Source: Gemmatimonadales bacterium | GTDB taxonomy: Bacteria; Gemmatimonadota; Gemmatimonadetes; Gemmatimonadales; GWC2-71-9 | Assembly: GCA_025935995.1 (NCBI GenBank) | Contig: JAICUF010000015.1 | Span: 1 to 36,910, forward strand | Reading direction: 5' to 3' | DNA length: 36,910 nt | Part shown: positions 1-9,348 of the stretch, in pieces | How positions within the stretch are numbered: position 1 is the first letter of the stretch | Layout: each line of letters begins with the position of its first letter | Notes under the pieces: generated by a model | What the model saw: only the letters and a program-made list of their open reading frames with translations | The model's database searches: none | Told to the model about the DNA's origin: nothing | Made by a program: the position numbers and the translations under genes

Positions 1-1
1 C

Positions 2-694
2 TATGCCTATCGTCTCTACGAGCGGGAGGAATGGGTCAAGCTCTTCGGCTCGATCACGCAGCCGTATGAGGAAGAATATCATCCCGAGCCGTTCAGCCGC
101 CGCTACGTGCGTCACCTGCCGGGCTGGTACGCGCAGAAGCATCCCGACGAGGACTGGGCGGAGACCTTCGCCGTCTGGATGACGCCGGGCGCCGACTGGA
201 AGGGCGAGTACGGCGGCTGGCCGATCGCCTGTGCCAAGCTCGAGTACTGCGCCCGCGCGATGGCCGAGCTGGGCGACGCCGAGCCGGCGGTGACGGATGA
301 CGAGCTGGACGAGGACGTGGGCGAGCTCGAGTACTCGGTGGAGCAGTTCTACCGCTCGGCGCAGGCCGAACGGGTGGACCTGCCGCCGGGCCTCGACGGC
401 GCGCTCAAGGCGATCTTCGAGGACCTCGACGATCCCGACGCCGAGGTGGCGGTGCTCCGCGAGGCGAGCGGGCTGATCGCGCGCTACGAGACGGAGCTGA
501 TGGCGAACGTGTACCGCTGGACCGGCCACTTTCCCGAGCGCACCCGCCCGCTCGTGCGGCATCTGGGCGAGCGCGCGAAGCAGCTCCGGCTGGGGTATCC
601 GGAGGCGCGCGAACAGTCGGCCATCGTGGCGCTCACCACGCTGGTAACGGCGCTGGCGATGAATCATGTGCATCGGGGGAGGTATCTGCCGTAG
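2..694 (+). CDS. putative zinc-binding metallopeptidase, C-terminal part (5' truncated by window)
   Basis: Frame is open from base 2: YAYRLYEREEWVKLFGSITQPYEEEYHPEPFSRRYVRHLPGWYAQKHPDEDWAETFAVWMTPG... The HPxEDWAExFAxWM motif resembles the putative zinc-binding peptidase family; the start lies outside the window. Confidence 0.7.
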   Translation, partial: YAYRLYEREEWVKLFGSITQPYEEEYHPEPFSRRYVRHLPGWYAQKHPDEDWAETFAVWMTPGADWKGEYGGWPIACAKLEYCARAMAELGDAEPAVTDDELDEDVGELEYSVEQFYRSAQAERVDLPPGLDGALKAIFEDLDDPDAEVAVLREASGLIARYETELMANVYRWTGHFPERTRPLVRHLGERAKQLRLGYPEAREQSAIVALTTLVTALAMNHVHRGRYLP

Positions 695-781
695 CGAAAC
701 AGGCCGACCGGCGGATGGGCAGCAGGGCCGCGGCCTGGGGAGGAGCTTGCGGACCTCCCGGACCGTCCGCATGTTGGCACG

Positions 782-2044
782 ATGCATCGGCGCCTTGCGT
801 CGGTCCTCCTGCTCGCCGCCTGCCTCGCGACCGGGTCCTGTGCGGACCCGGTCGAGCCGCCCGGCGGTGATCTGCCCGGCGATCCTCCAGCCAAGCCGCC
901 CGTGGGCCCGCCGGGCACCGGGCCGGAGTCACTCGTCGCGCTTCACATCACAGCCCCCGGCGTGCTCGAGCTGCATGGTGCCGAGCTGCTCACCATCACC
1001 GGCATCACCAGAGCGGGCTATAGCGTAGTACTCCCCGGACCGCCGGTCCTGTCATCGAGCGATCCTGCCACGGCATCCGTCTCCCCCGCCGGTGTGGTGA
1101 CGGGCCTGCTGAGGGGAACCGCCACGATCACCGCCCGCTACGGTGCGCTGGTGAGCACGCTGGCCCTCACGGTCCGCACACGCGTCCGCATCGAGCCTGG
1201 GTACAGCGGAAACACCTACTGGCCGATGGCGGCCGGCGACACTCTGCAGTTCACGGCCGCGCTGGTGGACGCGAATGGCATCGTCGTCGAATCGGCCCCG
1301 GCCGTGACCTGGGCATCGAACAATCCCACGGTGAGCGTGAGTGCGGCGGGCCAGGTCATCAGCTCGCAGGTGAATGAGGCGGCGACCATCACCGCGACGG
1401 CTGCCGACGGCTCCGCGTCGGTGGACGTCGTGGTTTCGGATGTGCTCGCCGGACAGCCGGCAATAATCCGGTTCGCGCACGCGGCGCTTGGCGTAGGTCC
1501 GATCACGTTCGTGCCAAGCCGTGGGGAGCCGGTCACGCTCACGTACGGTCAGGCGATCGAGCGGCCGGTGATGTCGGGGAGTTTCACCGTCCAGACCACC
1601 GGATTGCCCGCGCCCGCGCCCTTCGGGATACCATCGGGATTCGTCGGCGTAATTCGGGGAGGCGACCATCTGACGCTGTTCGCGGTCGGAGGCGCCAATT
1701 ACGCGAGCGTTGCACCCATCTGGACCACGCCCGCCAGCGTTGCGCCCGACTCGGGGCTCGTCCGCATCGTCCAGGGCTGGACGCCGTTTCCGGTTGTCTA
1801 CATCCGGCCGACCGGCGCCGCGGCCGACGGGCTGCCCGAGCAATGCTACTTCGATCCGATGAACGCCAGCCCGTACTACCCGCTGGCGGCCGGGGGCTTC
1901 GATCTGATTCTGCAACAGAAATACGGCTCACCCACCGCGCCGGTCCGGCTGCCCGTGGCGGCCACGGCCGGCCACGGCGTGACGATGGTACTGGTCGGCG
2001 ACTCTCCGGCGACCGCGGGCGTCGTGACGTTCGCCGACTTCTAG
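782..2044 (+). CDS. Big2 (bacterial Ig-like) domain lipoprotein with a DUF4397-like C-terminal region
   Basis: Lipoprotein signal (LLLAACLATGSCADP), then ATASVSPAGVVTGLLRGTATITARYG and NNPTVSVSAAGQVISSQVNEAATITATAADG, typical Big2 strands. Confidence 0.7.
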   Translation: MHRRLASVLLLAACLATGSCADPVEPPGGDLPGDPPAKPPVGPPGTGPESLVALHITAPGVLELHGAELLTITGITRAGYSVVLPGPPVLSSSDPATASVSPAGVVTGLLRGTATITARYGALVSTLALTVRTRVRIEPGYSGNTYWPMAAGDTLQFTAALVDANGIVVESAPAVTWASNNPTVSVSAAGQVISSQVNEAATITATAADGSASVDVVVSDVLAGQPAIIRFAHAALGVGPITFVPSRGEPVTLTYGQAIERPVMSGSFTVQTTGLPAPAPFGIPSGFVGVIRGGDHLTLFAVGGANYASVAPIWTTPASVAPDSGLVRIVQGWTPFPVVYIRPTGAAADGLPEQCYFDPMNASPYYPLAAGGFDLILQQKYGSPTAPVRLPVAATAGHGVTMVLVGDSPATAGVVTFADF

Positions 2045-2049
2045 CCACC

Positions 2050-3189
2050 ATGCGACTAGGTACCATGCGACGCCGCGTCCTGCTCGCAGCGCCGCTACTG
2101 CTCGCGGCCTGTGAGCCCGCGAAGCATCGTGCGGCCGGCGGGGATCGACCCGGCAGCTGCGATCCCCTGCTCCCGGCCGAGCGGTATTCCTACTCAGATG
2201 GCGACGCTCCGGTGCCCGGGCACTTCCTCTCCTCGCCCGCCGGAACCGTGCGATTCTCGGACAACACCCCGCGCGACAATCCCATCACCAACGCCGGCGC
2301 GGCGCTCGGCCGGGTGCTCTTCTACGACCGGCGGCTGTCGGTGGACGGCCGTGTCGCATGCGCATCATGTCATCAGCAGGCGTTCGGATTCGGCGACACG
2401 GCGCGATTCAGTCCCGGCGTCCATGGCGGACATCGTCCGCGGCGCAGCATGGCGCTGGCAAACGCGCGCTTCAATGCCACCGGCCGCTTCTCCTGGGATG
2501 AGCGCGGCACCTCGCTCGAGGCCCAGGTCCTCCAGCCGATCCAGGACACGAGCGAGATGGCGATGGGCCTGGACACGCTCGAGCACCGACTCGCCGCGCT
2601 GCCGTACTACCGCGGCCTCTTCGCGGCGGCATTCGGCTCGCCCGACGTGACGCGGGACCGCATCGCCGCGGCGCTCGCGCAATTCGTGCGCGCGCTCATC
2701 TCTTCAGGGTCGCGCTTCGACGCCGTGTTCCTGACGGGCGGCGCGCCGGACTACGGGCGGCTCACCGACGACGAGCGCCGGGGCCTGCGGCTATTCACTA
2801 CCGCCGGATGCGTCAACTGCCACCGCAGCATCACCCAGTTTGCGGACAAGGCGAGCAACAACGGGCTCGACGCGATCCCGACGGACACCGGGGCCGGCGA
2901 CGGCCGCTTCAAGCCCGCCTCGCTTCGAAACATTGCGGTACGGCCACCTTACATGCACGACGGCCGGTTCCGGACCCTCCGCGAAGTGGTCGAGTTCTAT
3001 GCCAGCGGAGTGCAGGACAGCCCCGACCTGGATCCGAGGCTGCGCGCGGCCGATGGCAGCCCCCGCCGGCTGCCTCTGGCGCCCGGTCAGGTGGACGACC
3101 TCCTCGCGTTCCTGCGGTCGCTCACCGATTCGGCATTCCTGCATGCCGCGCGATTCGCGGATCCGTTTCCGTGCCACCGGATGACGTGA
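2050..3189 (+). CDS. di-haem cytochrome c peroxidase / MauG family protein
   Basis: Two CxxCH haem motifs (CASCHQ, CVNCHRS), lipoprotein-like N-terminus (LLLAACEPAK), and the conserved 'FKPASLRNIAVRPPYMHDGRFRTLREVVEFY'. The listed ORF from 1843 overlaps the previous gene; ATG at 2050 or 2065 is more likely. Confidence 0.9.
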   Translation: MRLGTMRRRVLLAAPLLLAACEPAKHRAAGGDRPGSCDPLLPAERYSYSDGDAPVPGHFLSSPAGTVRFSDNTPRDNPITNAGAALGRVLFYDRRLSVDGRVACASCHQQAFGFGDTARFSPGVHGGHRPRRSMALANARFNATGRFSWDERGTSLEAQVLQPIQDTSEMAMGLDTLEHRLAALPYYRGLFAAAFGSPDVTRDRIAAALAQFVRALISSGSRFDAVFLTGGAPDYGRLTDDERRGLRLFTTAGCVNCHRSITQFADKASNNGLDAIPTDTGAGDGRFKPASLRNIAVRPPYMHDGRFRTLREVVEFYASGVQDSPDLDPRLRAADGSPRRLPLAPGQVDDLLAFLRSLTDSAFLHAARFADPFPCHRMT

Positions 3190-3201
3190 GCCGCCGAGGC
3201 C

Positions 3202-3465
3202 TCACCCATATCGCGCCTTTGCGGCGAGGATCGCCAGCGCCAGCAGGAGCACGGTGCTGTTGGTCCAGAAGAGCGGCGCGTTCCCGAGCAGCACGCCGTA
3301 GCAGGTCCAGGCCGCCGCCTGGATCACGAGCAGGATGAAGGTGCCGGCCGAAAGGTCCTGGGTCCGGTGCGACCGCCAGACTCGTATGGTCTGGGGCACG
3401 AATGACAGGACGGTGAGCGCGCCGGCCGCGGTGCCGACGACTGACGCCAGGTGCGAATTCGACAG
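3202..3465 (-). CDS. SemiSWEET-like PQ-loop sugar transporter
   Basis: LASVVGTAAGALTVLSFVPQTIRVWRSHRTQDLSAGTFILLVIQAAAWTCYGVLLGNAPLFWTNSTVLLLALAILAAKARYG has a PQ motif and three TM-like segments. No ATG/GTG is available nearby; CTG at 3465 is assumed, so the start is uncertain. Confidence 0.8.
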   Translation of the reverse strand: MSNSHLASVVGTAAGALTVLSFVPQTIRVWRSHRTQDLSAGTFILLVIQAAAWTCYGVLLGNAPLFWTNSTVLLLALAILAAKARYG

Positions 3466-3488
3466 TATTGCGCTCCGATGCGAAGGGG

Positions 3489-5324
3489 CTATGACCCCTG
3501 ATGGAAGTACGTCAGCCCGCCTCCCGCATTCCCCACCAGCACGTCCAGCCTTCGATCCCCATCCAGATCCCCGAAGGCCGGCGCCGAGAACGGCGGCCAG
3601 TCCACCATGACGGACTCCGCCGTGAACACCGCCGCGGTCCGTGTCCCCGTGTTCCGGTACACGAGCGGCGCCCCCGCCTGCGTGCCCACCACCAGGTCGA
3701 TTCGTCCGTCCCCGTTCACGTCCACCAGCCGGGGCACCGCCCGCGCCCCGGCCTTCACGCCGAGCCATTCGTCGCTCACGAGGGTGAACTTCGGCGCGGT
3801 GCGCGTCCCGTCGTTCCGGTAGTAGTTGAGCGAGCCCGAGGACTCCCCGACGACCATGTCGAGGTCGCCGTCGCCGTCCAGATCCGCCAGCGCCGGCGTG
3901 GTGTGGCTTCCGCGCGTGATGCGGATCAGCGCGCTGTCGGCCAGCGCGAAGTGCGGCGCGGCGGGTGACCCGTCGTTCCGGTACCAGCGCACCATGTCGC
4001 GCCAGGTGCCGAGGATCAGGTCGGGCTTCCCGTCGCCATCGAGGTCGGCCAGCGCCGGCGCGAAGTGATAGCCGGGCTCGACCGCGATCGTCCCCTCGCT
4101 CCGGAACGACGGCGCCTTCGCGGTGCCCACGTTGCGCAGGAAATAGAGCGACCCGCTCTGCGCCGATCCCGGCTCGATCTTGTTGCCGATCACGAGGTCG
4201 AGATCGCCGTCGCCGTCGATGTCGCCCAGCGCCGGGCTGCTCTCGCTCCCGACGTCGAGCATGTCGAGGAACTGGCGGGTCCGCACCGTCCAGGCCCCCG
4301 GCGTCGGCTGCGTGAGGAGATAGAGATTCGCGCGCGAGGTGGTGGTCGGATCGTACGCGCCGCCGATCACGCCGACGAGCATGTCGAGACGCCCGTCCCG
4401 GTCGAGATCCGCCACCGCCGGCGCGTTGTAGCCGCTGGTGCGGAGCGGGTTCCCCGGCGGGAAGGGGATCGGCGTGTCCCGCATGTTGGTCGCGGCACAG
4501 CTGCCGTTGTTCCGGATCCAGAGGAGGCCGGGCTCGAAGTAGTCTCCCCAGAGGATGTCGCGGTCGCCGTCGCCGTCCACGTCCACCAGCGCCATGGTGT
4601 TGGCGCCGTGCAGCGTCGGGCCCGGCGGGCCGTTCTGGTTGGCGTCGCCGCCGATGATCTGGATGCCCTCGAAGCGGTCCACCAGCTTCCGGAACCTGGG
4701 CCCCGAGGCGGGATCGAGCGACGCCATCTCGAAGCGCGTCACCGTCCCGTCGACGCGGCCGAGCATGAGGTCGAGTCTGCCGTTGCAGTCGAGGTCGGCG
4801 AACTGGGGGATGTTCTGGCGATCCGCGAAGATCGGGACCCCGGTCTCGTCGCGCACGCTGTCCGCGGCCATCACGAGCCGCGCCGCGCGCGGCCCGCCGT
4901 CGTTCCGGTACCAGCGCATGTAGCTGTAGGGAGACTCGGCGAAGAGATCGAGATCGCCGTCGCCGTCGGCATCCACGAACCGGCTCCACTCGCCGACATC
5001 GAGGTTCTGCCAGCGGTCGGTGCGCCAGGTGTAGCTCACCGGGCTCATCGCGTCGGGGCCGGTGCGCTCGAAGAAGATGAGGCGGCCGGGGTATTCCTGG
5101 ATGAAGAGATCGAGGTCGCCGTCGCCGTCGATGTCGACGAGCTGCGGGCGCGGATGCTCGAACCCACCGAGGAAGGGGAAGGTGTAGGTGTGGCCGCTGT
5201 CGTCGGCGACCGGGAAGCCGGCGACGAGCCGCTCGAACGAAGGCCAGAACGCCGGATCCCGCGGTGCCGCGGCGGGGAGCGCGGCGCAGGCGACGAGCGC
5301 CAGCGCCGCACCCAGTCGCTTCAA
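3489..5324 (-). CDS. secreted FG-GAP/VCBS repeat protein
   Basis: Signal peptide MKRLGAALALVACAALPAAA and many DLDGDGDLDLVIG-type calcium-binding FG-GAP motifs. Confidence 0.9.
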   Translation of the reverse strand: MKRLGAALALVACAALPAAAPRDPAFWPSFERLVAGFPVADDSGHTYTFPFLGGFEHPRPQLVDIDGDGDLDLFIQEYPGRLIFFERTGPDAMSPVSYTWRTDRWQNLDVGEWSRFVDADGDGDLDLFAESPYSYMRWYRNDGGPRAARLVMAADSVRDETGVPIFADRQNIPQFADLDCNGRLDLMLGRVDGTVTRFEMASLDPASGPRFRKLVDRFEGIQIIGGDANQNGPPGPTLHGANTMALVDVDGDGDRDILWGDYFEPGLLWIRNNGSCAATNMRDTPIPFPPGNPLRTSGYNAPAVADLDRDGRLDMLVGVIGGAYDPTTTSRANLYLLTQPTPGAWTVRTRQFLDMLDVGSESSPALGDIDGDGDLDLVIGNKIEPGSAQSGSLYFLRNVGTAKAPSFRSEGTIAVEPGYHFAPALADLDGDGKPDLILGTWRDMVRWYRNDGSPAAPHFALADSALIRITRGSHTTPALADLDGDGDLDMVVGESSGSLNYYRNDGTRTAPKFTLVSDEWLGVKAGARAVPRLVDVNGDGRIDLVVGTQAGAPLVYRNTGTRTAAVFTAESVMVDWPPFSAPAFGDLDGDRRLDVLVGNAGGGLTYFHQGS

Positions 5325-6448
5325 CGAACGCCCCCGAGACCCATCCCCGCCGCGTAGCGGCCAACGGGAATCACGCGGGTGACCTTGTCGGTGCGCGCAT
5401 CGATGAACGCCAGCGTGCCGCCGGCGCGCGGGGCGTTCATGCCGGCGTGCATTCCGCCGTGCATCGTGTCCGCCGCCGTAACCGGCACGGCCGCCGTCTC
5501 CGGCCCGTGGCTCGACACATAGACCGTCCGGCTGTCGGGTGAGACGACGACGCCATGCGGCTCGCTGAAGGCCGAGTCGCGAATGACCGCCGCCACCGTC
5601 CAGGTCGCGGTGGAGACTTCGGTCACCGCCCCGCTCCGCTGGTCACCCAGCCAGACGCCGCGGCCATCGGGCGAGTAGGCGATCTGGTACCCGAACGGCA
5701 GCACACTGGCGGAGCCCAGGAGCTTCGGCGTGCCGGTGGTCACGTCGAGTCCGAGAAGCCGCGCGGTGAGCTGCGTGGAGGCGGCGAGGGTGCGCCCATC
5801 GGGCGAGAGCGCGAAGGTGACGTACGCGTTGAGCGGGCCCTCGAGCGTGGTCAGGGTGACGTGCTCGTCCGGCGTGATGGTCGCGATCCGGTTGTCGCCC
5901 AGGCCGGCGACGTACACCCGGCCGGTCACCGTGTCCGCCGCGATCGCGTGCGGCCGCGGCAGGATCACGTCCAGCTCGTCCAGGAGCTTCATGTCGCTCC
6001 GGCGGATGACGCCGATGCTCGACGGGGCGTTCACCGCGCCCATCGACCGCGACGCATAGAGCCGGTCGTGCACGTGGTCGAGAGACAGCATCCCCGGCGT
6101 CTCCATCGCGATCTGGCCGGTGAGATGATTGTCGCGGTCGAACCTGGCCACCGCGTTGCCGCCGATCAGCGACACGTACCATGCCGACCCGTCCGGCTCG
6201 GCCACGATCGAGTGGGGCTTGGAGTCCGCGGTGAACCCGGCGGCCTTGAGATCCACCGTGGCGATGAGCCGGCCGGTGGCGGCGTCCACCACGCTCACCG
6301 TGGCGTCGCTCTGGTTGGGGACGTAGACCCGGGCGCCGGTGAGCGCCGCGTGCGCGGGGGCCGTGCCACCCGGCTGCTGGCCGCCCGAAGCGCAGGCGGC
6401 CGAGAGAAGGAGCGCCGCGAGCGCGGCGCCCCGGGAGTGCGTGCTCAT
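5321..6448 (-). CDS. YncE-like beta-propeller lipoprotein
   Basis: Start MSTHSRGAALAALLLSAACASGG (lipobox), then repeats such as VYVPNQSDATVSVVDAATGRLIATV and DSRTVYVSSHG. Stop overlaps the next ATG (ATGA). Confidence 0.85.
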   Translation of the reverse strand: MSTHSRGAALAALLLSAACASGGQQPGGTAPAHAALTGARVYVPNQSDATVSVVDAATGRLIATVDLKAAGFTADSKPHSIVAEPDGSAWYVSLIGGNAVARFDRDNHLTGQIAMETPGMLSLDHVHDRLYASRSMGAVNAPSSIGVIRRSDMKLLDELDVILPRPHAIAADTVTGRVYVAGLGDNRIATITPDEHVTLTTLEGPLNAYVTFALSPDGRTLAASTQLTARLLGLDVTTGTPKLLGSASVLPFGYQIAYSPDGRGVWLGDQRSGAVTEVSTATWTVAAVIRDSAFSEPHGVVVSPDSRTVYVSSHGPETAAVPVTAADTMHGGMHAGMNAPRAGGTLAFIDARTDKVTRVIPVGRYAAGMGLGGVR

Positions 6449-8829
6449 GGAACCGGTGCCACTTCCTGGTCGCGGAGAACGAAGACGCCTTCCGCTCCGC
6501 TGGTTACGACGATCGTGCCGCTCTTGAAGAACGGATAGTTGCTCCACGACCCGCCGAAGCCCGGCGCCTCGGCTCCCACCGGCACGGTGTCGAAGTAGGC
6601 GACTTCCTTCGGCTTGAGGCGATCCTTGATGTCGATCACGCGGAGCCCGCTCACGTAGTTCGACTCGTACATCCGGTCGCCCTTGATGTAGAGGTTGTGG
6701 TCAGTCGCGTCGATCGCCGCCGTGTACTCGCCGGCGAGCACCGGCTCGTCCAGCTTCTGCAGGTCCCAGATGAGCGTGCGCGTGCCCTTCACCTTGCCCT
6801 GCAGCTCGTCCAACTCGTCATTGGAGTAGAAGTAGCGCTGGTCCTCGGTCAGCCACCCCTGGTGGGTGTAGCCCACGTTCGGGTAGGTGCTGCGGCCGAT
6901 CGTCTTCGGGTTCGACTTGTCGCTCACGTCGTCGATGCTGATCGCCGTCTCGTTGGCGGAGAAACAGACCTCGTGGCCGGTGTAGCGGCTGTCGGGACCC
7001 TTGTAGACGGTGCACTGCGCGTCATGGGTGTAGCCGGTGCCCGCGCGGCCGGTGGACTTGTCCTGGAAGCAGCCGGCGAATTCGGGGTTCAACGGGCTCT
7101 TGATGTTCACCATGTGCAACCCGCCGCCGCAGGTCTCCCCGCCGCTCGCGGTGCCCACGAGGAAAGCGTAGCCGGTCAGCGTGTCGATCACGATGTTGTG
7201 CACGCTGCCGGCGTTGCTGTAGTGCGCATCCTCGGTGAACGTCTGCGGCGTGGTGACCTTCCGGAGCCGGGTGAGGTCGAAGATCTGCACGCCGTGATTG
7301 GGCGAGCCGTCCGCCACGATGAAGGCGTGGTTCTTGTACACCTTGATGTCGCGCCAGGCCGAAGTCGGCGTCCCCTTGGTGCGCGGCAGGTTGCCGAGGT
7401 AGCGGGGGTGGTTCGGGTTGGAGACGTCGATGAACCCGGTGCCGTCGGTCCGGCCCACCAGCGCGTACTCCTTGTTCGTCTGCGGATCGGTCCAGCCCCA
7501 GAGATCGTTCATGTGCGTGCCGCGTCCGCCGCCGACGGCCTCGACCGGCATGAACGCCTGCAGCGTGACCTTCTCGCAGCCGAAGATGCTGGCCTTGCCG
7601 CTGGTGCACTGGACGTCCCGGCCGCTCACGGCGGCGGGGCGGCTGACCGGCGCGGAGACGGTGGTCTGGCGCCAAGCACCGGCGGGGGTGCGGGTGAGGA
7701 GAGCGGCGAGCCCCTGTCCGTTGTCGGCGAAGGGGAGCCCGACGACGGCGACCTTGCCGTTCACGATGATGCCGAGACCGAAGGCCGCCTGCACGGCGGA
7801 ATCGGACGAGATCGCGGCGACGGCGCTGAAGCGGCCGCCGGTATCGGCGGTGAAGCGGTGGACCTGGCCCTCGAAGCGGTTGGCGCCCGGCGCTCCGACC
7901 CACACCTCCTTGCCCGACGCGGCGAGCGAGGCGCCGAACTGGGTGCCCGGCTGCGCGGCGAAGGGGAAGAGCGTCGCGGCCGGATTCCAGTGGCCGGAGG
8001 CGCTGTCGTGATCGAAGGCGACGACGGCGCCCAGGTTCTGGTTGATGCCGGGCGCGCCGACGTAGATGCGGTCGCCCGCCACCAGCACCGACTGCCCGAA
8101 GCGGCCGGCCTTGGCGAGCTCGGGGCGGCCCGGATACGCGAGACGCGCCTCCTGCTTCCAGCTGCTGCCGGCGCGGCGGAAAACGTAGGCGGCGCCGGTG
8201 CCGGAGTCGGTGGGCGCGGCGCCCACGACGAGGACGTCGCCCGCGGTGGAGACGGGGCCGCCGAAGGCGCTGCCGGCCTTCCGGTCGTCGGGATGCAGCG
8301 TGCTCTCGAGCGTCCACGCGGTTCCGTTCCGGCGATAGACCATGAGCGCGCCCGCGAGGCTGTCGACTCCGGTGGCGCCGATCAGCGCCATGTCGCCGCT
8401 CAGGGCCAGCGTACGACCGAAGCGGGAGTTGGAGTCGGCGCCGGCGATGATCGACACGTGGGTCCAGCCGCCGTTCGCGCCACGCTGATAGACGTGCACC
8501 TTGCCCGGGGCTTCGATCGCCGCGGTCTCGGTGACCAGGAGCGTGTTGCCGTCGGTCGCGAGGGTGCGGCCGAAGCCGTCGGCCTGGGCCGAGTCGGGGG
8601 CCGCGAGCCTGCCGACCTGTCGCCAGGCTCCCTTGGCGTCCTGGCTGTACACGTAGACATAGCCGGGCGAGTAGGTGTTGCCGGGCTGGCCGATGAAGAC
8701 CTGACGGCCGTTCATCGCCAGCGAGCCGCCGAAGTTGAGGCTGTTCTGCGCCGCGGCCGGCGTGGCCGGAGCTGCGGCCAGGACGGCGGCGGCGCCGAGC
8801 GGGATGGCGCGTGAGAGGACACGGAACAT
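6445..8829 (-). CDS. choice-of-anchor B family protein (FG-GAP N-terminal half, LVIVD-type propeller C-terminal half)
   Basis: Start MFRVLSRAIPLGAAAVLAAAPATPAAAQ (signal peptide). Contains RGTHMNDLWGWTDPQTNKEYALVGRTDGTGFIDVSNPNHPRYLGNLP and HDAQCTVYKGPDSRYTGHEVCFSANETAISIDDV. Confidence 0.88.
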   Translation of the reverse strand: MFRVLSRAIPLGAAAVLAAAPATPAAAQNSLNFGGSLAMNGRQVFIGQPGNTYSPGYVYVYSQDAKGAWRQVGRLAAPDSAQADGFGRTLATDGNTLLVTETAAIEAPGKVHVYQRGANGGWTHVSIIAGADSNSRFGRTLALSGDMALIGATGVDSLAGALMVYRRNGTAWTLESTLHPDDRKAGSAFGGPVSTAGDVLVVGAAPTDSGTGAAYVFRRAGSSWKQEARLAYPGRPELAKAGRFGQSVLVAGDRIYVGAPGINQNLGAVVAFDHDSASGHWNPAATLFPFAAQPGTQFGASLAASGKEVWVGAPGANRFEGQVHRFTADTGGRFSAVAAISSDSAVQAAFGLGIIVNGKVAVVGLPFADNGQGLAALLTRTPAGAWRQTTVSAPVSRPAAVSGRDVQCTSGKASIFGCEKVTLQAFMPVEAVGGGRGTHMNDLWGWTDPQTNKEYALVGRTDGTGFIDVSNPNHPRYLGNLPRTKGTPTSAWRDIKVYKNHAFIVADGSPNHGVQIFDLTRLRKVTTPQTFTEDAHYSNAGSVHNIVIDTLTGYAFLVGTASGGETCGGGLHMVNIKSPLNPEFAGCFQDKSTGRAGTGYTHDAQCTVYKGPDSRYTGHEVCFSANETAISIDDVSDKSNPKTIGRSTYPNVGYTHQGWLTEDQRYFYSNDELDELQGKVKGTRTLIWDLQKLDEPVLAGEYTAAIDATDHNLYIKGDRMYESNYVSGLRVIDIKDRLKPKEVAYFDTVPVGAEAPGFGGSWSNYPFFKSGTIVVTSGAEGVFVLRDQEVAPVP

Positions 8830-8872
8830 CGTCGTGGGACTCCGGGATGAGAGGGCTGAGCTGCCGGCATTC

Positions 8873-8878
8873 ATTATA
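8873..8878 (-). promoter_or_regulatory. candidate -10 element (TATAAT on the minus strand) for the 8829-to-5321 operon
   Basis: The + strand reads ATTATA at 8873-8878, giving an exact TATAAT about 44 nt upstream of the ATG at 8829. No good -35 was seen at 17 bp. Confidence 0.4.
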
Positions 8879-8968
8879 TGCGGGAGTCGCGCCGATGGGA
8901 GGGCGCACGGACTAACGAGACGTGGGTGCGGGACGGAAGGTTTCGGACGACGTCGGTGCCGGCGACCG

Positions 8969-9337
8969 TCAGGCTTTCCGGCTGCTCCGGCGAAACAGCA
9001 GCACGGCCGCGATGAGCGAGACGACAGTCGCTCCCACGCTGACCGCGTCGGCGAGCTGACCCGGCGGAACGAGGGTGTGGGCCACGCCGCCCACGGCGAC
9101 GGCGATGCCGAAGGCGGCGGCGGGAGCGCGGAGCGCGCGATCGCGCATCCCCGCGCCGAGTGCCGCCATGAGAGCGACGCACAGTCCGAGCACGATGGCC
9201 GCCCAGGCGAGGCCCTGGGGGCTGCCGGCCGCGGGATGGCCGGCAGCGAGGAACACGAGCGGAACCAGGACGACGCCGGCAAGGCCGGCGAGCGGTGCGA
9301 TGATCATGCGGCGGTCCCTCGACGATGCGGTCTTCAT
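8969..9337 (-). CDS. small integral membrane protein (about 4 TM), unknown function
   Basis: MKTASSRDRRMIIAPLAGLAGVVLVPLVFLAAGHPAAGSPQGLAWAAIVLGLCVALMAALGAGMRDRALRAPAAAFGIAVAVGGVAHTLVPPGQLADAVSVGATVVSLIAAVLLFRRSSRKA; 11 bp after the upstream gene. Confidence 0.65.
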   Translation of the reverse strand: MKTASSRDRRMIIAPLAGLAGVVLVPLVFLAAGHPAAGSPQGLAWAAIVLGLCVALMAALGAGMRDRALRAPAAAFGIAVAVGGVAHTLVPPGQLADAVSVGATVVSLIAAVLLFRRSSRKA

Positions 9338-9348
9338 GAGTGGACTCC

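Noticed and set aside
3489-5324. Recurrent 'gatcgccgtcgccgtc' strings as a DNA repeat element
   Set aside because: They are the reverse complement of GDGDLD codons in FG-GAP repeats, i.e. protein-level repeats.
6697-8814. Large antisense ORF (705 aa) opposite the choice-of-anchor B gene
   Set aside because: Compositional artefact of high GC. The translation lacks domain signatures, while the minus strand has clear family motifs.
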